DNA of 35,035 nucleotides from Nanobdellati archaeon (GTDB lineage Archaea > B1Sed10-29 > JAGVWA01): contig JAGVWA010000015.1 of NCBI GenBank assembly GCA_018304505.1, forward strand, positions 1 to 35,035, written 5' to 3'. Positions 17,697-26,679 of this stretch are shown piece after piece. The notes below the pieces were generated by a model, which saw nothing but the letters and a program-made list of their open reading frames with translations, made no database searches and was not told where the DNA came from. Numbering within the stretch: position 1 is the first letter of the stretch; each line of letters begins with the position of its first letter. The translations under genes and the position numbers were made by a program.

Positions 17697-19319
17697 ATGG
17701 GGATTAGTTATGCAGACGTAGCTACTGTGGATCATCATGAAATTGAAAGGCAGCCGGAATACCTGCCTGAGTTCTATGAGCAGTCAAAGGCCTGTGCAGA
17801 TCACTTCGACATTGAAGACGAGGCAGTTGGTTATCATAGGGAATTATTGTTGGGCATTAACGCGAAAATCAAAGAAAAGCTTGGGAAAAGGCACAGTTTG
17901 ACAACGCTTGGCGATGAAATTAATGTCCTTCCAGAACGCGTTGTTATAATCGACGGTACAAGCGTAGGCCTGCCTTTTGGTCGGCAGATGGAGAGGTCGA
18001 TAAATTACTATCTGGAAAAATGGCTAGGCGCGGGGCATGGCATAAACATTCAGCGCGTGCACACGCGTGAGGACTGGCAAAAAGCAGTTGAAGGAATAGA
18101 GGATAAGACGCTGTTGGTTGAATTGGCAACATCAAGAAACATATTCAACAAAGAGGACCACAAGCGCCTCAAGGAATCGGGCTGCGTGATAGTGCCCGGC
18201 TCAATTAGTGTAGGCGGTGAAATCCTTTCTGATAAGCAAAAGACATTTAATTATCTCTCAAACAACGGCACTGACCTAAGGCTGGTAGCGAAATACGAGG
18301 CTGTAAAACACGCAGAGGACAAAAAAGAACTTGCCGGGGGAATCATCAATGCTGTGGATGAACTGAACAAGGATGGCATAGAGAGATTTTTCATAAAACC
18401 AGCTGCGGGTGGTGGAGGAAAAGGGGGATTCAGGCTGATAAAAATCAGAGACATGTACCTGGTGTTCGACCTCTCAAGGCTTACCGGAAAGCTCGAAGAG
18501 CCCGTGCTTCCATACTACTTTCCGATAGCCAGCGACCAGGATGACGTAATAGATTCTTTTGTATGGGTATTTGCCTTCTTTGTGAAAAACAAACTCGACA
18601 AGCAATACATTGAAACGCCAATTGAGGACTTGATGAAGAAATACAACGCTGAAACAAAAAGGGATGCGCTAAAGGCCCTCGTAAAAGACAAAAATGAAAG
18701 GCCACTAAGTGAGATTTACACCCCCGAATTTCTGGAAAGGTTCAACAAGAAACTTTTAACGCGCAGTGAAACAATTGAGTTACTGGCTAATGCCATTGAA
18801 GCATATCCATACGATTACGCACCCGTCGTGTGCGAGCATTTGACATACGGCCCCTTCGGGCTGCGCGCGCATTACAGGGTCAACATAAACGGGATTAAGC
18901 CGGAAACAATATACGCAAGGATATTCCAAACCCAGCTGTCAGAAAACGGCATCGGGTACATAGGCCTTGACAATTTGTCGAACGCCATCACCGGAGACAT
19001 AGAGGAAGTCAGGGCGTCGCCAATGCACCATGAACTCATTAAAGGCGTTGGTGGTTTCGAGGCGCTTGAGAAAACCCTCATCAATGGTGCGGAGGCAGCT
19101 TCGAAAATTCTAGATGCGATGCCGGAAGACGAAAAAGGGATATACCCAGTAAGGCTTGAATTTGACATGACGGCACTGGAGCACAAGCTACACGAGGGCA
19201 ACGGAAATTCATCGCGTGACCTTGCGCTCAATAACTCCTGGGGAAATTTTGTCGAGAACAACGCATACTGGTTTTTCGCTGCCCTTGCATGCTATCAGCA
19301 CGAAAAGAAAAAGCAATAA
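17697..19319 (+). CDS. Uncharacterised ATP-grasp-like protein
   Basis: VGGEILSDKQKTFNYLSNNGTDL...RFFIKPAAGGGGKGGFRLIKI (Gly-rich ATP-grasp-like loop) and a C-terminal YPVRLEFDM...ALNNSWGNFVENN region. Confidence 0.6.
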   Translation: MGISYADVATVDHHEIERQPEYLPEFYEQSKACADHFDIEDEAVGYHRELLLGINAKIKEKLGKRHSLTTLGDEINVLPERVVIIDGTSVGLPFGRQMERSINYYLEKWLGAGHGINIQRVHTREDWQKAVEGIEDKTLLVELATSRNIFNKEDHKRLKESGCVIVPGSISVGGEILSDKQKTFNYLSNNGTDLRLVAKYEAVKHAEDKKELAGGIINAVDELNKDGIERFFIKPAAGGGGKGGFRLIKIRDMYLVFDLSRLTGKLEEPVLPYYFPIASDQDDVIDSFVWVFAFFVKNKLDKQYIETPIEDLMKKYNAETKRDALKALVKDKNERPLSEIYTPEFLERFNKKLLTRSETIELLANAIEAYPYDYAPVVCEHLTYGPFGLRAHYRVNINGIKPETIYARIFQTQLSENGIGYIGLDNLSNAITGDIEEVRASPMHHELIKGVGGFEALEKTLINGAEAASKILDAMPEDEKGIYPVRLEFDMTALEHKLHEGNGNSSRDLALNNSWGNFVENNAYWFFAALACYQHEKKKQ

Positions 19320-19354
19320 TCAATGTAAGCAATCGCTGTATGAATTACCATGAT

Positions 19355-20701
19355 CTACATGAACTGCGCCAAGCCGGTCTGTTCCTTTGGCGGTTTTTTG
19401 TGGCCCGCCTTTTCCGGTTTCACTTCCGCGATTTCTTCAACGTATTTCTTCTCGAAGTATTCCTGTTTCAACTCCGCCGCCCTTTCCAGGGTTTTTTTTC
19501 TCTGGCTCAAGCCAAGCAGTTTTAAGTCATCTTCGTCAAAATCAAACTGCGCAGTAACCATGGGGGCGAGGTCATTGTCTTGGATCAATTCGGTGTACAT
19601 GGGCAGGTAGTCCTTGATGGCCGTGTTTACCGAAACGTGCGTCAGGGCCGCGATCTTTGTAGCAGTTGCCTTTCGCTGCCCGCGCTCGCCTTTTGTCACG
19701 CTGAGATATTTAATCAGTGATGGGAACGCGTACCTGCCCCAGCCAGAGTAGGTTTCTTTTTTTGACAAACTAACTCCAGAGGTCATTAAGTCAATTGAGT
19801 ACTTCTGCAGGCCCCAGTCCTGGCGTCTCTTGATTCTGCCCATGAAAACATCTGCCCTGGAGATCTTGTCGTATGCCGCATTGAGTTCTTCTGGTTTTTT
19901 GTATTCCCTGTAAACGTTTTCTTCGATCCATTTCAGGAACATGTCGGGGTCTTCCTCGACGCTGTCGAAAGCCTGCTTGCTCTTCTTTGCGTCCTTTGTC
20001 TTCAGCACAGTGGTTATGGCATTGAAAATGTTGTCCTTGCGGTCCTTCCCGCCTTGAATTTCGATATCGGCTTTTGTCAACTCGGAACGCCCATCTGCAA
20101 GCGCTTGCAAGTCATTGATTGCACTTCTCACGTCACCAGAGGAGTTGCGCGCAATTTCGAGCAGGACTTCCCTGCCGCATGCAATGCTTTCCTTTTCACA
20201 GATGCTTTCAAGGATCTTGGTGATTGTAGCGTAGTGCACTTTCTTTACATTGGCAGGTTCGCACGCGGTTCGCAGGCCCGAGAGCTTTTGGTCCCACAAA
20301 TCGTTAGCCGTCAAGACTATTGGACACTTGGCTGTCTTTATTATGTCTGCAATTGCTGATGTGCCTCCCCTGTCTTGGGCGTACATCCCATCTACTTCGT
20401 CGAACAGAATCAGCCTGCGCTTGCCAAAGAGAGTAAGGGACTCAGAAGCCAGGCGGGCATACCGCTCTACAGCATCCCGGTTTCTTACGTCGCTCGCGTT
20501 CATTTCCAGCAACTCGAAGCCATATTCTGAGGCGAGCGCATAGGCCATGCTTGTTTTTCCGCTACCCGCAGGGCCATGCAGCAACAAAGGCTTTGATTCA
20601 ACAGTCCAGTTTTTCATCCACTTGTGTATTTCCTCGATGGTGTTGCCGTGCCCGATCACCTGGTCCAGCTTCTTCGGCGCGTACTTGTCTGCCCACAACA
20701 T
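19355..20701 (-). CDS. rfcL: Replication factor C large subunit
   Basis: MLWADKYAPKKLDQVIGH...LLLHGPAGSGKTSMAYALA...RLILFDEVDGMYAQDRGG; C-terminal PIP-like QTGLAQFM. Confidence 0.94.
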   Translation of the reverse strand: MLWADKYAPKKLDQVIGHGNTIEEIHKWMKNWTVESKPLLLHGPAGSGKTSMAYALASEYGFELLEMNASDVRNRDAVERYARLASESLTLFGKRRLILFDEVDGMYAQDRGGTSAIADIIKTAKCPIVLTANDLWDQKLSGLRTACEPANVKKVHYATITKILESICEKESIACGREVLLEIARNSSGDVRSAINDLQALADGRSELTKADIEIQGGKDRKDNIFNAITTVLKTKDAKKSKQAFDSVEEDPDMFLKWIEENVYREYKKPEELNAAYDKISRADVFMGRIKRRQDWGLQKYSIDLMTSGVSLSKKETYSGWGRYAFPSLIKYLSVTKGERGQRKATATKIAALTHVSVNTAIKDYLPMYTELIQDNDLAPMVTAQFDFDEDDLKLLGLSQRKKTLERAAELKQEYFEKKYVEEIAEVKPEKAGHKKPPKEQTGLAQFM

Positions 20702-20741
20702 GCTTTATATTGTGGAATAACTGGAATAAAAGCGTGAGACG

Positions 20742-21902
20742 ATGAAGATTGGAATTGTTGGCAAGCCATCATCGGGGAAATCGACGTTCTTCTCAGCTGC
20801 GACCATGGTTGACGTGCCAATTGCGGCGTATCCATTCACTACGATCAAACCCAATGTCGCGATTTCGGCAGTGCAGCTGAAGTGCCCGCACGTAGAACTC
20901 GGGCTTAAGAATTGTTCCGGCGTTGCCCCGTCAACAAGCGCTTCTAAGAACTGTGAAGGTGTCAGGATTGCGCCTGTACAGTTAATTGACGTTGCGGGCC
21001 TGGTTCCTGACGCGCATCTTGGTAAGGGTAGGGGCAATGAGTTCTTGACAGATCTGATGGACGCCGACGCGCTGATTCACATTGTCGACTTGAGCGGTAA
21101 GACTGATGCCAATGGAAACGCTACACTGGGCCATGATCCAGCAGGGGATATTGAATTCCTTGAGAAGGAAATTGATTACTGGCTCCAGGGCATCCTGGAG
21201 AAAAACTGGAAAAACATTGAGAGGAAATCAAAATCAGGCACAGAGTTGTATGAATCAGTCTATGATCAGTTATCGGGCTTGAAGATTGACAAAGGTCGGG
21301 TCAAGGAACTTGTAACCTCAGGGTACGCTGATTTGCTCGACCTCGCAACACGAATTCGAAAGGCAAGCAAGCCCATCATTATTGCTGGCAACAAAATCGA
21401 CACACTGGACGGCAAAAATAACTACGATCGCCTTAAGGATCGGGTGATGCCGCTGTCAGCAGATTCAGAGCTTGCATTGATGAGGGCTCAGAAGGCGGGC
21501 CTGATCGCCTACATCCGTGGCAACGCGTTTTTCATGCCTCTAGAAAAATTGAATGGAAAACCAGAAGCCATAGCCGCGCTGGAGCAAATAAAGAAGAGCA
21601 CCCTAGATGTGTTTAAAACAACAGGTATGCTAGAGCTCCTTCACAATGTCGTGTTCGATGTCCTGGAATACATTCCTGTTTACCCGGTCGAGGACGAGAA
21701 TAAGTTCACAGACGGGAAAGGGCGTGTACTTCCTGACGTGAAGCTGATGAAAAAAGGCAGTACTGCGCTTGATTTGGCTTTTGCAGTGCACACGAGCATC
21801 GGCGAGGGCTTCATCGGCGCAATTGACGCGCGCACAAAAAAGCGTATCGGCAAGGACTATGTGCTCAAGGCAAATGACATTATAAAGATCCAGAAAAAGT
21901 GA
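20742..21902 (+). CDS. YchF/OBG-family GTP-binding protein with C-terminal TGS domain
   Basis: MKIGIVGKPSSGKSTFFSAATMVDVPIAAYPFTTIKPNVA...LIDVAGLVPDAHLGKGRGNEFL...GNKIDTLDG; TGS-like C-terminus. Confidence 0.92.
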   Translation: MKIGIVGKPSSGKSTFFSAATMVDVPIAAYPFTTIKPNVAISAVQLKCPHVELGLKNCSGVAPSTSASKNCEGVRIAPVQLIDVAGLVPDAHLGKGRGNEFLTDLMDADALIHIVDLSGKTDANGNATLGHDPAGDIEFLEKEIDYWLQGILEKNWKNIERKSKSGTELYESVYDQLSGLKIDKGRVKELVTSGYADLLDLATRIRKASKPIIIAGNKIDTLDGKNNYDRLKDRVMPLSADSELALMRAQKAGLIAYIRGNAFFMPLEKLNGKPEAIAALEQIKKSTLDVFKTTGMLELLHNVVFDVLEYIPVYPVEDENKFTDGKGRVLPDVKLMKKGSTALDLAFAVHTSIGEGFIGAIDARTKKRIGKDYVLKANDIIKIQKK

Positions 21903-21966
21903 AGAAAAAGAAGAAAGAAAAATAAAAATTGGAAAAATGAGGGATTGGAAAAACCCGGAGTCAACC

Positions 21967-22245
21967 TTAGAAGTCGAACTTGGTTTTTTCCTGGTCCTTG
22001 AACAGCACTGACTCGATGTCGTCGCCTTCTAGGTCCTTGGCAAAGTCTGCTTCTTCATGTTTCAGGTATTGGCTTTGATCAACCAGTCCAAGTTCTTGTT
22101 TCTTGCGTTTTATTCTCGCAAGCGTCATGAAGTAAGCGTCCGTCAGGGTGTCAAGGCCTATCTGCGGTTTTTCCCGCTCATGGGTCAGTTCCTTGATGTA
22201 GAGCTCAATTATCTTGTAAGCGATTTCATCATCTGGGTCCATCAT
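21967..22245 (-). CDS. Hypothetical protein (92 aa)
   Basis: Coherent ORF with acidic C-terminus between YchF-like and coiled-coil genes. Confidence 0.5.
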   Translation of the reverse strand: MMDPDDEIAYKIIELYIKELTHEREKPQIGLDTLTDAYFMTLARIKRKKQELGLVDQSQYLKHEEADFAKDLEGDDIESVLFKDQEKTKFDF

Positions 22246-22294
22246 TATACCTTCTCCGTGTCTCTCCGTTTAGTTCAGTAATCACTGGACGTAT

Positions 22295-23134
22295 TTATTC
22301 CTTTAGCCCGTATTTCTGGACTAGGCCGAATTCGTCAAACTTGAGCTTCTTGCCCTTCTTAAATGCCTCTAGGAGTTGTCTGGCTTTTTCCTCGTCTGCC
22401 AACTCCTGCTGCTTGGCCATCTTGTCCCGTTCCGTTTTCCGTTTAACATCATGGTCCTTGCGTGTCTTTTTCTTTGCATTCAGAAGTGCAACGATTTGTT
22501 TGTGTAGCCCGTCTGCCTGCTTCATTTTTTCCGAAATGACCTTGTCGATCTCCTTCAGGGCCTTTATTATTTCGCGTTTCTTGTCCTGTTTTTCCCGGAT
22601 CTGCTGGTGGTAAACTTCGCTTTGTTCCGCGTGCTTTAACACGTTCTCATGCGTCTGTTTTTGCTTCACCCTGAGCGTTTTCAGTTTTTTGAACAAGTCA
22701 GATGCCTGTTTTTTGAATTCGGCTTCCTCTTTCAGTGACGAGATTTCGATTTCCATGGCCTGCATTTGCTTTACGAATTCCTTTTCGCGCGCTGGCGAGA
22801 GGAGCTCTGTTTGGTAGAACCAGTCCATTTTGTAGAGTTTGTCTCTGAGTACACTGATCGGGGTGTGCCTTTCATCGGTGCTGTCGGCGCGTCTCGGCTG
22901 TTTTAGTATCGGGTTCTTGCCAAGTTCCTTGAGCGCCTTGTCGATTTCAGACCTTGCTTGTTTAAATTTTTTGACGTCAGCGTTTTCCGTGTCCCGTTTT
23001 GCTTTGAGGTCATTTATGTCTTTGTTGGCTGAGTCGAGTTGTGACTTGATTTGTTTCTTTTTCTGGATGTGTTCCTTGACCTCTGCGTTGATCTTATCGC
23101 GTTGTTCTTTCAGGCCATTGATTTCTTGTTCCAT
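22295..23134 (-). CDS. Long coiled-coil protein
   Basis: Heptad-like Lys/Glu/Gln-rich sequence through 279 aa (KEQRDKINAEVKEHIQKKKQIKSQLDSANKDINDLKAKRD). Confidence 0.75.
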   Translation of the reverse strand: MEQEINGLKEQRDKINAEVKEHIQKKKQIKSQLDSANKDINDLKAKRDTENADVKKFKQARSEIDKALKELGKNPILKQPRRADSTDERHTPISVLRDKLYKMDWFYQTELLSPAREKEFVKQMQAMEIEISSLKEEAEFKKQASDLFKKLKTLRVKQKQTHENVLKHAEQSEVYHQQIREKQDKKREIIKALKEIDKVISEKMKQADGLHKQIVALLNAKKKTRKDHDVKRKTERDKMAKQQELADEEKARQLLEAFKKGKKLKFDEFGLVQKYGLKE

Positions 23135-23138
23135 TTGT

Positions 23139-23864
23139 TTACACTTCGGTTTCCTTTTCCTTGGGGGCCAGCCAGTCCAAGCCGTATTCCTTGAATGTCC
23201 GCAGCCTACCGACGAGGTAGACGTCGACGCCGATCTTAATGAGTAAGGCGCCGATCATGGCCAACACGATTTGCGTCACGAATGGCACGATTTGCAGCGA
23301 TATCTTCAGGATGTCGACGATGCTTCCCAGCGAGTACATGATCATCATGATGCCGAGTATTATTATGGCGAGGCTTATCATGTTTTTCGTTGACCCCCTG
23401 AGCCTGATTTTGTTCACGTCGTCGTTGAGCTGTTCAAGTTTGTAGTTGGCGTCCATCTTGAACGCGAAGAGCTCAGAGTTTAGCCTGTTGACCTCGTCTG
23501 CCATTTCGCCGCGCTGCTTGTCCACGTATTTCTTTTGTTCCAGGAACTTCAAATCGGCTTGCAGCGCAAGGTCTTTTTTTGATGAGTCTATTGTTTTGTC
23601 AACGTACTCTGTCAGGACGCGTTCCTTTTTCAGCATTTCCTTGGAAACGATTTTCGAGGTCTCGGCCTCTTCCATTTCCCTGAAGCGCGCATTCGCCGTT
23701 TCGAATATCTGCAGTGCATCCTGTTCTGCGATGTTCATCTGCCGCAGGGTGCTGACGATCTGCTGCTTGGGCGTCTTGTCCCTGAGCATTTGCAGTACGG
23801 TGTCTGCGATGTTTCCTTGCCCCGCTGCAGGTGATTGAGAATTAGGCATGTTCTGTTTACTCAT
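23139..23864 (-). CDS. Coiled-coil protein with C-terminal TM segments
   Basis: Coiled-coil N-terminal half, then MISLAIIILGIMMIMYSLGSIVDILKISLQIVPFVTQIVLAMIGALLI. Confidence 0.75.
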   Translation of the reverse strand: MSKQNMPNSQSPAAGQGNIADTVLQMLRDKTPKQQIVSTLRQMNIAEQDALQIFETANARFREMEEAETSKIVSKEMLKKERVLTEYVDKTIDSSKKDLALQADLKFLEQKKYVDKQRGEMADEVNRLNSELFAFKMDANYKLEQLNDDVNKIRLRGSTKNMISLAIIILGIMMIMYSLGSIVDILKISLQIVPFVTQIVLAMIGALLIKIGVDVYLVGRLRTFKEYGLDWLAPKEKETEV

Positions 23865-23890
23865 TTTGATATATATATTCCTTTCATGAA

Positions 23891-23915
23891 TTCACCGAGC
23901 CTGGTTTAAACTGGT
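23891..23915. repeat. 25-bp direct repeat, left copy flanking hicBA
   Basis: ttcaccgagcctggtttaaactggt, identical to 24421-24445. Confidence 0.98.
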
Positions 23916-23965
23916 GCCAACTGGATAACGTTGCAAAATCTTTATTAGCGCGTCTTTTTATAATT

Positions 23966-24199
23966 ATGTTGAGCAATATGAACAGGATGACGACATTAAC
24001 AGCAGCACTGATAAAAGAAGAGGACATGTACATTGCAAAGTGTCCTGAACTTGGAACCGTGAGCCAGGGCAGAACCATCGAGGAAGCTTTGGCGAACCTA
24101 AAGGAAGCAACTGAATTATATCTGGAAGAGTTTCCGTTAACGCAGTCGCCTAAAGTATTGCTCACCACCTTTGAGGTGAGCGATGTTGTCAAGGCTTAA
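23966..24199 (+). CDS. hicB: HicB-family antitoxin (short form)
   Basis: TTLTAALIKEEDMYIAKCPELGTVSQGRTIEEALANLKEATELYLEE is the classic HicB/UPF0150 signature. Confidence 0.92.
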   Translation: MLSNMNRMTTLTAALIKEEDMYIAKCPELGTVSQGRTIEEALANLKEATELYLEEFPLTQSPKVLLTTFEVSDVVKA

Positions 24200-24416
24200 G
24201 AAGATTTCTGGAAAGGACTGCATAAAGATCTTGTGCAACAAGTTCGGGTTTTTACCAGTACGGCAGCGGGGCAGCCACGTTGTCATGACAAAGCAAACCG
24301 ATTCCGGAAAGATCGGCACGGTAGTGCCCCTGCACAAGGAACTGAAAATCGCAACTCTGAAAAACGCGCTGGCGCTCGCAAAGATAGACGAAGACGACTT
24401 TGTGCAGTTCATCTAA
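24183..24416 (+). CDS. hicA: HicA-family mRNA interferase toxin
   Basis: KISGKDCIKILCNKFGFLPVRQRGSHVVMTK...VVPLHKELKIATLKNALALAKI; GSH catalytic motif; overlaps hicB by 17 bp. Confidence 0.92.
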   Translation: MLSRLKKISGKDCIKILCNKFGFLPVRQRGSHVVMTKQTDSGKIGTVVPLHKELKIATLKNALALAKIDEDDFVQFI

Positions 24417-24420
24417 TTTT

Positions 24421-24445
24421 TTCACCGAGCCTGGTTTAAACTGGT
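24421..24445. repeat. 25-bp direct repeat, right copy flanking hicBA
   Basis: ttcaccgagcctggtttaaactggt, identical to 23891-23915. Confidence 0.98.
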
Positions 24446-24491
24446 TAAAGTTGCAAAAAGCTTTTAGTGTAGTGTTGACATAAATAAAAGC

Positions 24492-25769
24492 ATGCAGCAG
24501 GAAATGAATCTCAAGGCCCTGACCGAGAGAAGAGAACTTGAATTGCGCACCCTGGGGTGGAGCAAGAGCGATTTTGAGGTCTCAATGGTGCTGGTTTCGA
24601 ATGACGCCTACGCTGTTGCGGAAACGCAGCATGAGAAGGTCTTTATCCTGCATTACAAGCGCCCAAGCCACGACGAGGCAAGGCTCATTGAGATGGTCAT
24701 AAATGCGTTTAGGCATAGCGATGAGGAATATGACGAGCGCATAATTGAGGACCTGATGAGCGAGTACTGCGAGGCCAACTATCTGAAAATCACAAGGCAG
24801 CAGGCTGACAATTTAAAGGATTACATCGCAAAAGAAACAAAAGGGCACTCGATTTTTGATTGCCTTTTGGAAATCGAGGACCTGGAAGAGGTCACGGTCC
24901 ACGAAGTTGGGAAGAACATTTTCGTGTACCACAAGGACTTCGGCTGGCTCAAGACCAACATTGTTTTCGAAAACGAGCAAAAGCTCATTGACATAATAAA
25001 TAAAATGGCACGCCCTCTCGGGCGCAGGATTACAAGGAAGAGCCCGAGGATTAACGCGTCGCTCGATTTCGGGAGGCTGCATGCGTCATCAAGGCCGCTG
25101 GCCAAGACCACGAACATGACGATCAGGAAGTTCAGGCACAATCCGTTTACTGTCGACGAGCTCGTGGCAAATTCAACAATGTCTTTGGCGGCTGCCGATT
25201 TTCTGAAAAAATCTATTGCGATGGACTCAAATATACTGATTTGCGGCAACACGGGCAGCGGCAAGACGTCTCTGCTCAACGCGCTGATAAACTGCATTCA
25301 ATTGAACCAGCGGCTCATTATTGTAGAGGAAACGCCGGAAATTCGGGCAGGGCATTACCATCAGGTTTCCCTGGCCGTGGATGAATCAATAAACGTTGGC
25401 ATGCACGACCTCATAACTGACACGCTGCGAATGAGGCCAGACAAGGTCATTGTCGGTGAAGTGAGGACTGCGCAGGAATTCAAGGCCCTGATGAACACGA
25501 TGCTGTCTGGCCAAGGAAAGGGGTCCATTGCGACGATGCATGCCCACAGTGCAGAAGAGGCACTGATGAGGATAAAAAACCAGGGCATCGACGTCCAGGA
25601 CCTGACGACGATTGATTTTATCGTTGTACAGAAGCGCATCACAACGCCCGAGGGGCTGGACAAGCGCAGGGTTACAGAGATATGCAGTGTAGAATCGGGA
25701 AGCAAAGGCCCTGTGTTGAAACACATCTTCCGATTCAACGAGAAAACCGATGAACTGGAAGCCTGTTGA
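24492..25769 (+). CDS. TadA/VirB11-like secretion (type II/IV, pilus) ATPase
   Basis: Walker A ILICGNTGSGKTSLLNAL, IIVEETPEIR, RMRPDKVIVGEVRTAQEFKALMNTMLSGQGKGSIATMHAHSAEEAL. Confidence 0.94.
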   Translation: MQQEMNLKALTERRELELRTLGWSKSDFEVSMVLVSNDAYAVAETQHEKVFILHYKRPSHDEARLIEMVINAFRHSDEEYDERIIEDLMSEYCEANYLKITRQQADNLKDYIAKETKGHSIFDCLLEIEDLEEVTVHEVGKNIFVYHKDFGWLKTNIVFENEQKLIDIINKMARPLGRRITRKSPRINASLDFGRLHASSRPLAKTTNMTIRKFRHNPFTVDELVANSTMSLAAADFLKKSIAMDSNILICGNTGSGKTSLLNALINCIQLNQRLIIVEETPEIRAGHYHQVSLAVDESINVGMHDLITDTLRMRPDKVIVGEVRTAQEFKALMNTMLSGQGKGSIATMHAHSAEEALMRIKNQGIDVQDLTTIDFIVVQKRITTPEGLDKRRVTEICSVESGSKGPVLKHIFRFNEKTDELEAC

Positions 25770-25778
25770 ATTTGATGC

Positions 25779-25818
25779 GAAGATGTTGTGAAGATGTTGT
25801 GAAGATGTTGTGAAGATG
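25779..25818 (+). repeat. 11-bp tandem repeat, 3 perfect copies plus a partial copy
   Basis: gaagatgttgt x3 at 25779-25811, followed by gaagatg. Confidence 0.95.
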
Positions 25819-25840
25819 AGGTATAAGTTGGAGGTAATGG

Positions 25841-26679
25841 ATGAACGAGGCGGCGTACTTTTTTGTAAGCAAATTTCATTTCACGTCTGCGTTCGCGTCG
25901 CAAGTTACGCTGAAAAAACTCGACGCTGCGCTAAGGGAAGCGCGCATGGATTTCTCAGCTGCAGAGTTTTTTTCGCTATCCTTTGGCGTTGCAGCCACGG
26001 CGGCCCTGTTGTTCATGACTGTTGCTTGGGTGCTTGATGCCAAGCTGCTCGCGCTTTCGCCAATGGTTTTCGCCCTTACTGCATACGCAACGTTAAAGTT
26101 TCCAGAAAGGTTGTTGTCGAGAAAAATTGCTGTGCTTGAGCGCGAATTGCCCGCGTTTCTGAGAATCGTGGTACTGCGGTTGCGCGCAGGCTCCTCTGTT
26201 GAGGACGCCTTATTTATGCCATCGCGCTCGTTTCCAAGCATCTACGCCCGGCTGAAAGCTGTGAAGTCAAACATCGACAACGGCATGGGGTTTGAAAAAT
26301 CGATTGCCCAGAACTTCATGAAACTGGAAAGCCTGCCTGTTAAGCAGAGCTTTTCACCTGATCGAGACGCTTTTCCTACCTGATCGAGACGTATAAACGT
26401 GGCTCCGGCGTTGATGTTCTGCAGCGTGCTGCTGGTGAACAGGCCAGGGTGCACCTAATGAAGCTGAAAAAATACAACTCGAAAATAGTCCTGTATTCCC
26501 TGGTTTTAGTGGCTATGTCGTCAGTGGTGCCCGCGCTTTTCGAGGCCTTCGCCATAATCGGATCGATTTTTCTTGAGGTGTCAATTGCGCCGCAGGAGTT
26601 GTTTTGGATTGTCGCGCTTGGGTTTCCGCTGATCAATTCCATTATAGTGCTTGTGATGATTGTGAAGAGGCCGGTTTGA
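25841..26679 (+). pseudogene. TadB/TadC (T2SSF)-like membrane protein, interrupted by a frameshifting duplication
   Basis: N-part 25841-26383 (ERELPAFLRIVVLRLRAGSSVEDALF...) and C-part ending at 26679 (...HLMKLKKYNSKIVLYSLVLVAMSSVVPALFEAF...). Removing one ~20-bp repeat unit gives continuous KQSFSYLIETYKRGSGVDVLQRAAGEQARVHLMKLKKY. Confidence 0.85.
26350..26391. repeat. Imperfect tandem duplication (20 + 22 bp) inside tadC-like gene
   Basis: cttttcacctgatcgagacg followed by cttttcctacctgatcgagacg. Confidence 0.95.

Noticed and set aside
23905-23912. GTTTAAAC palindrome in the 25-bp repeat as a standalone operator
   Set aside because: The 8-bp palindrome does not extend symmetrically; the direct CTGG spacing explains the region better.
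23891-24445. Insertion sequence or transposon around hicBA
   Set aside because: No transposase or integrase ORF and no terminal inverted repeats; only direct repeats are present.
25361-25903. Minus-strand 180-aa ORF spanning the 11-bp repeats
   Set aside because: Antisense to the tad ATPase; stays open only because of the repeat composition.
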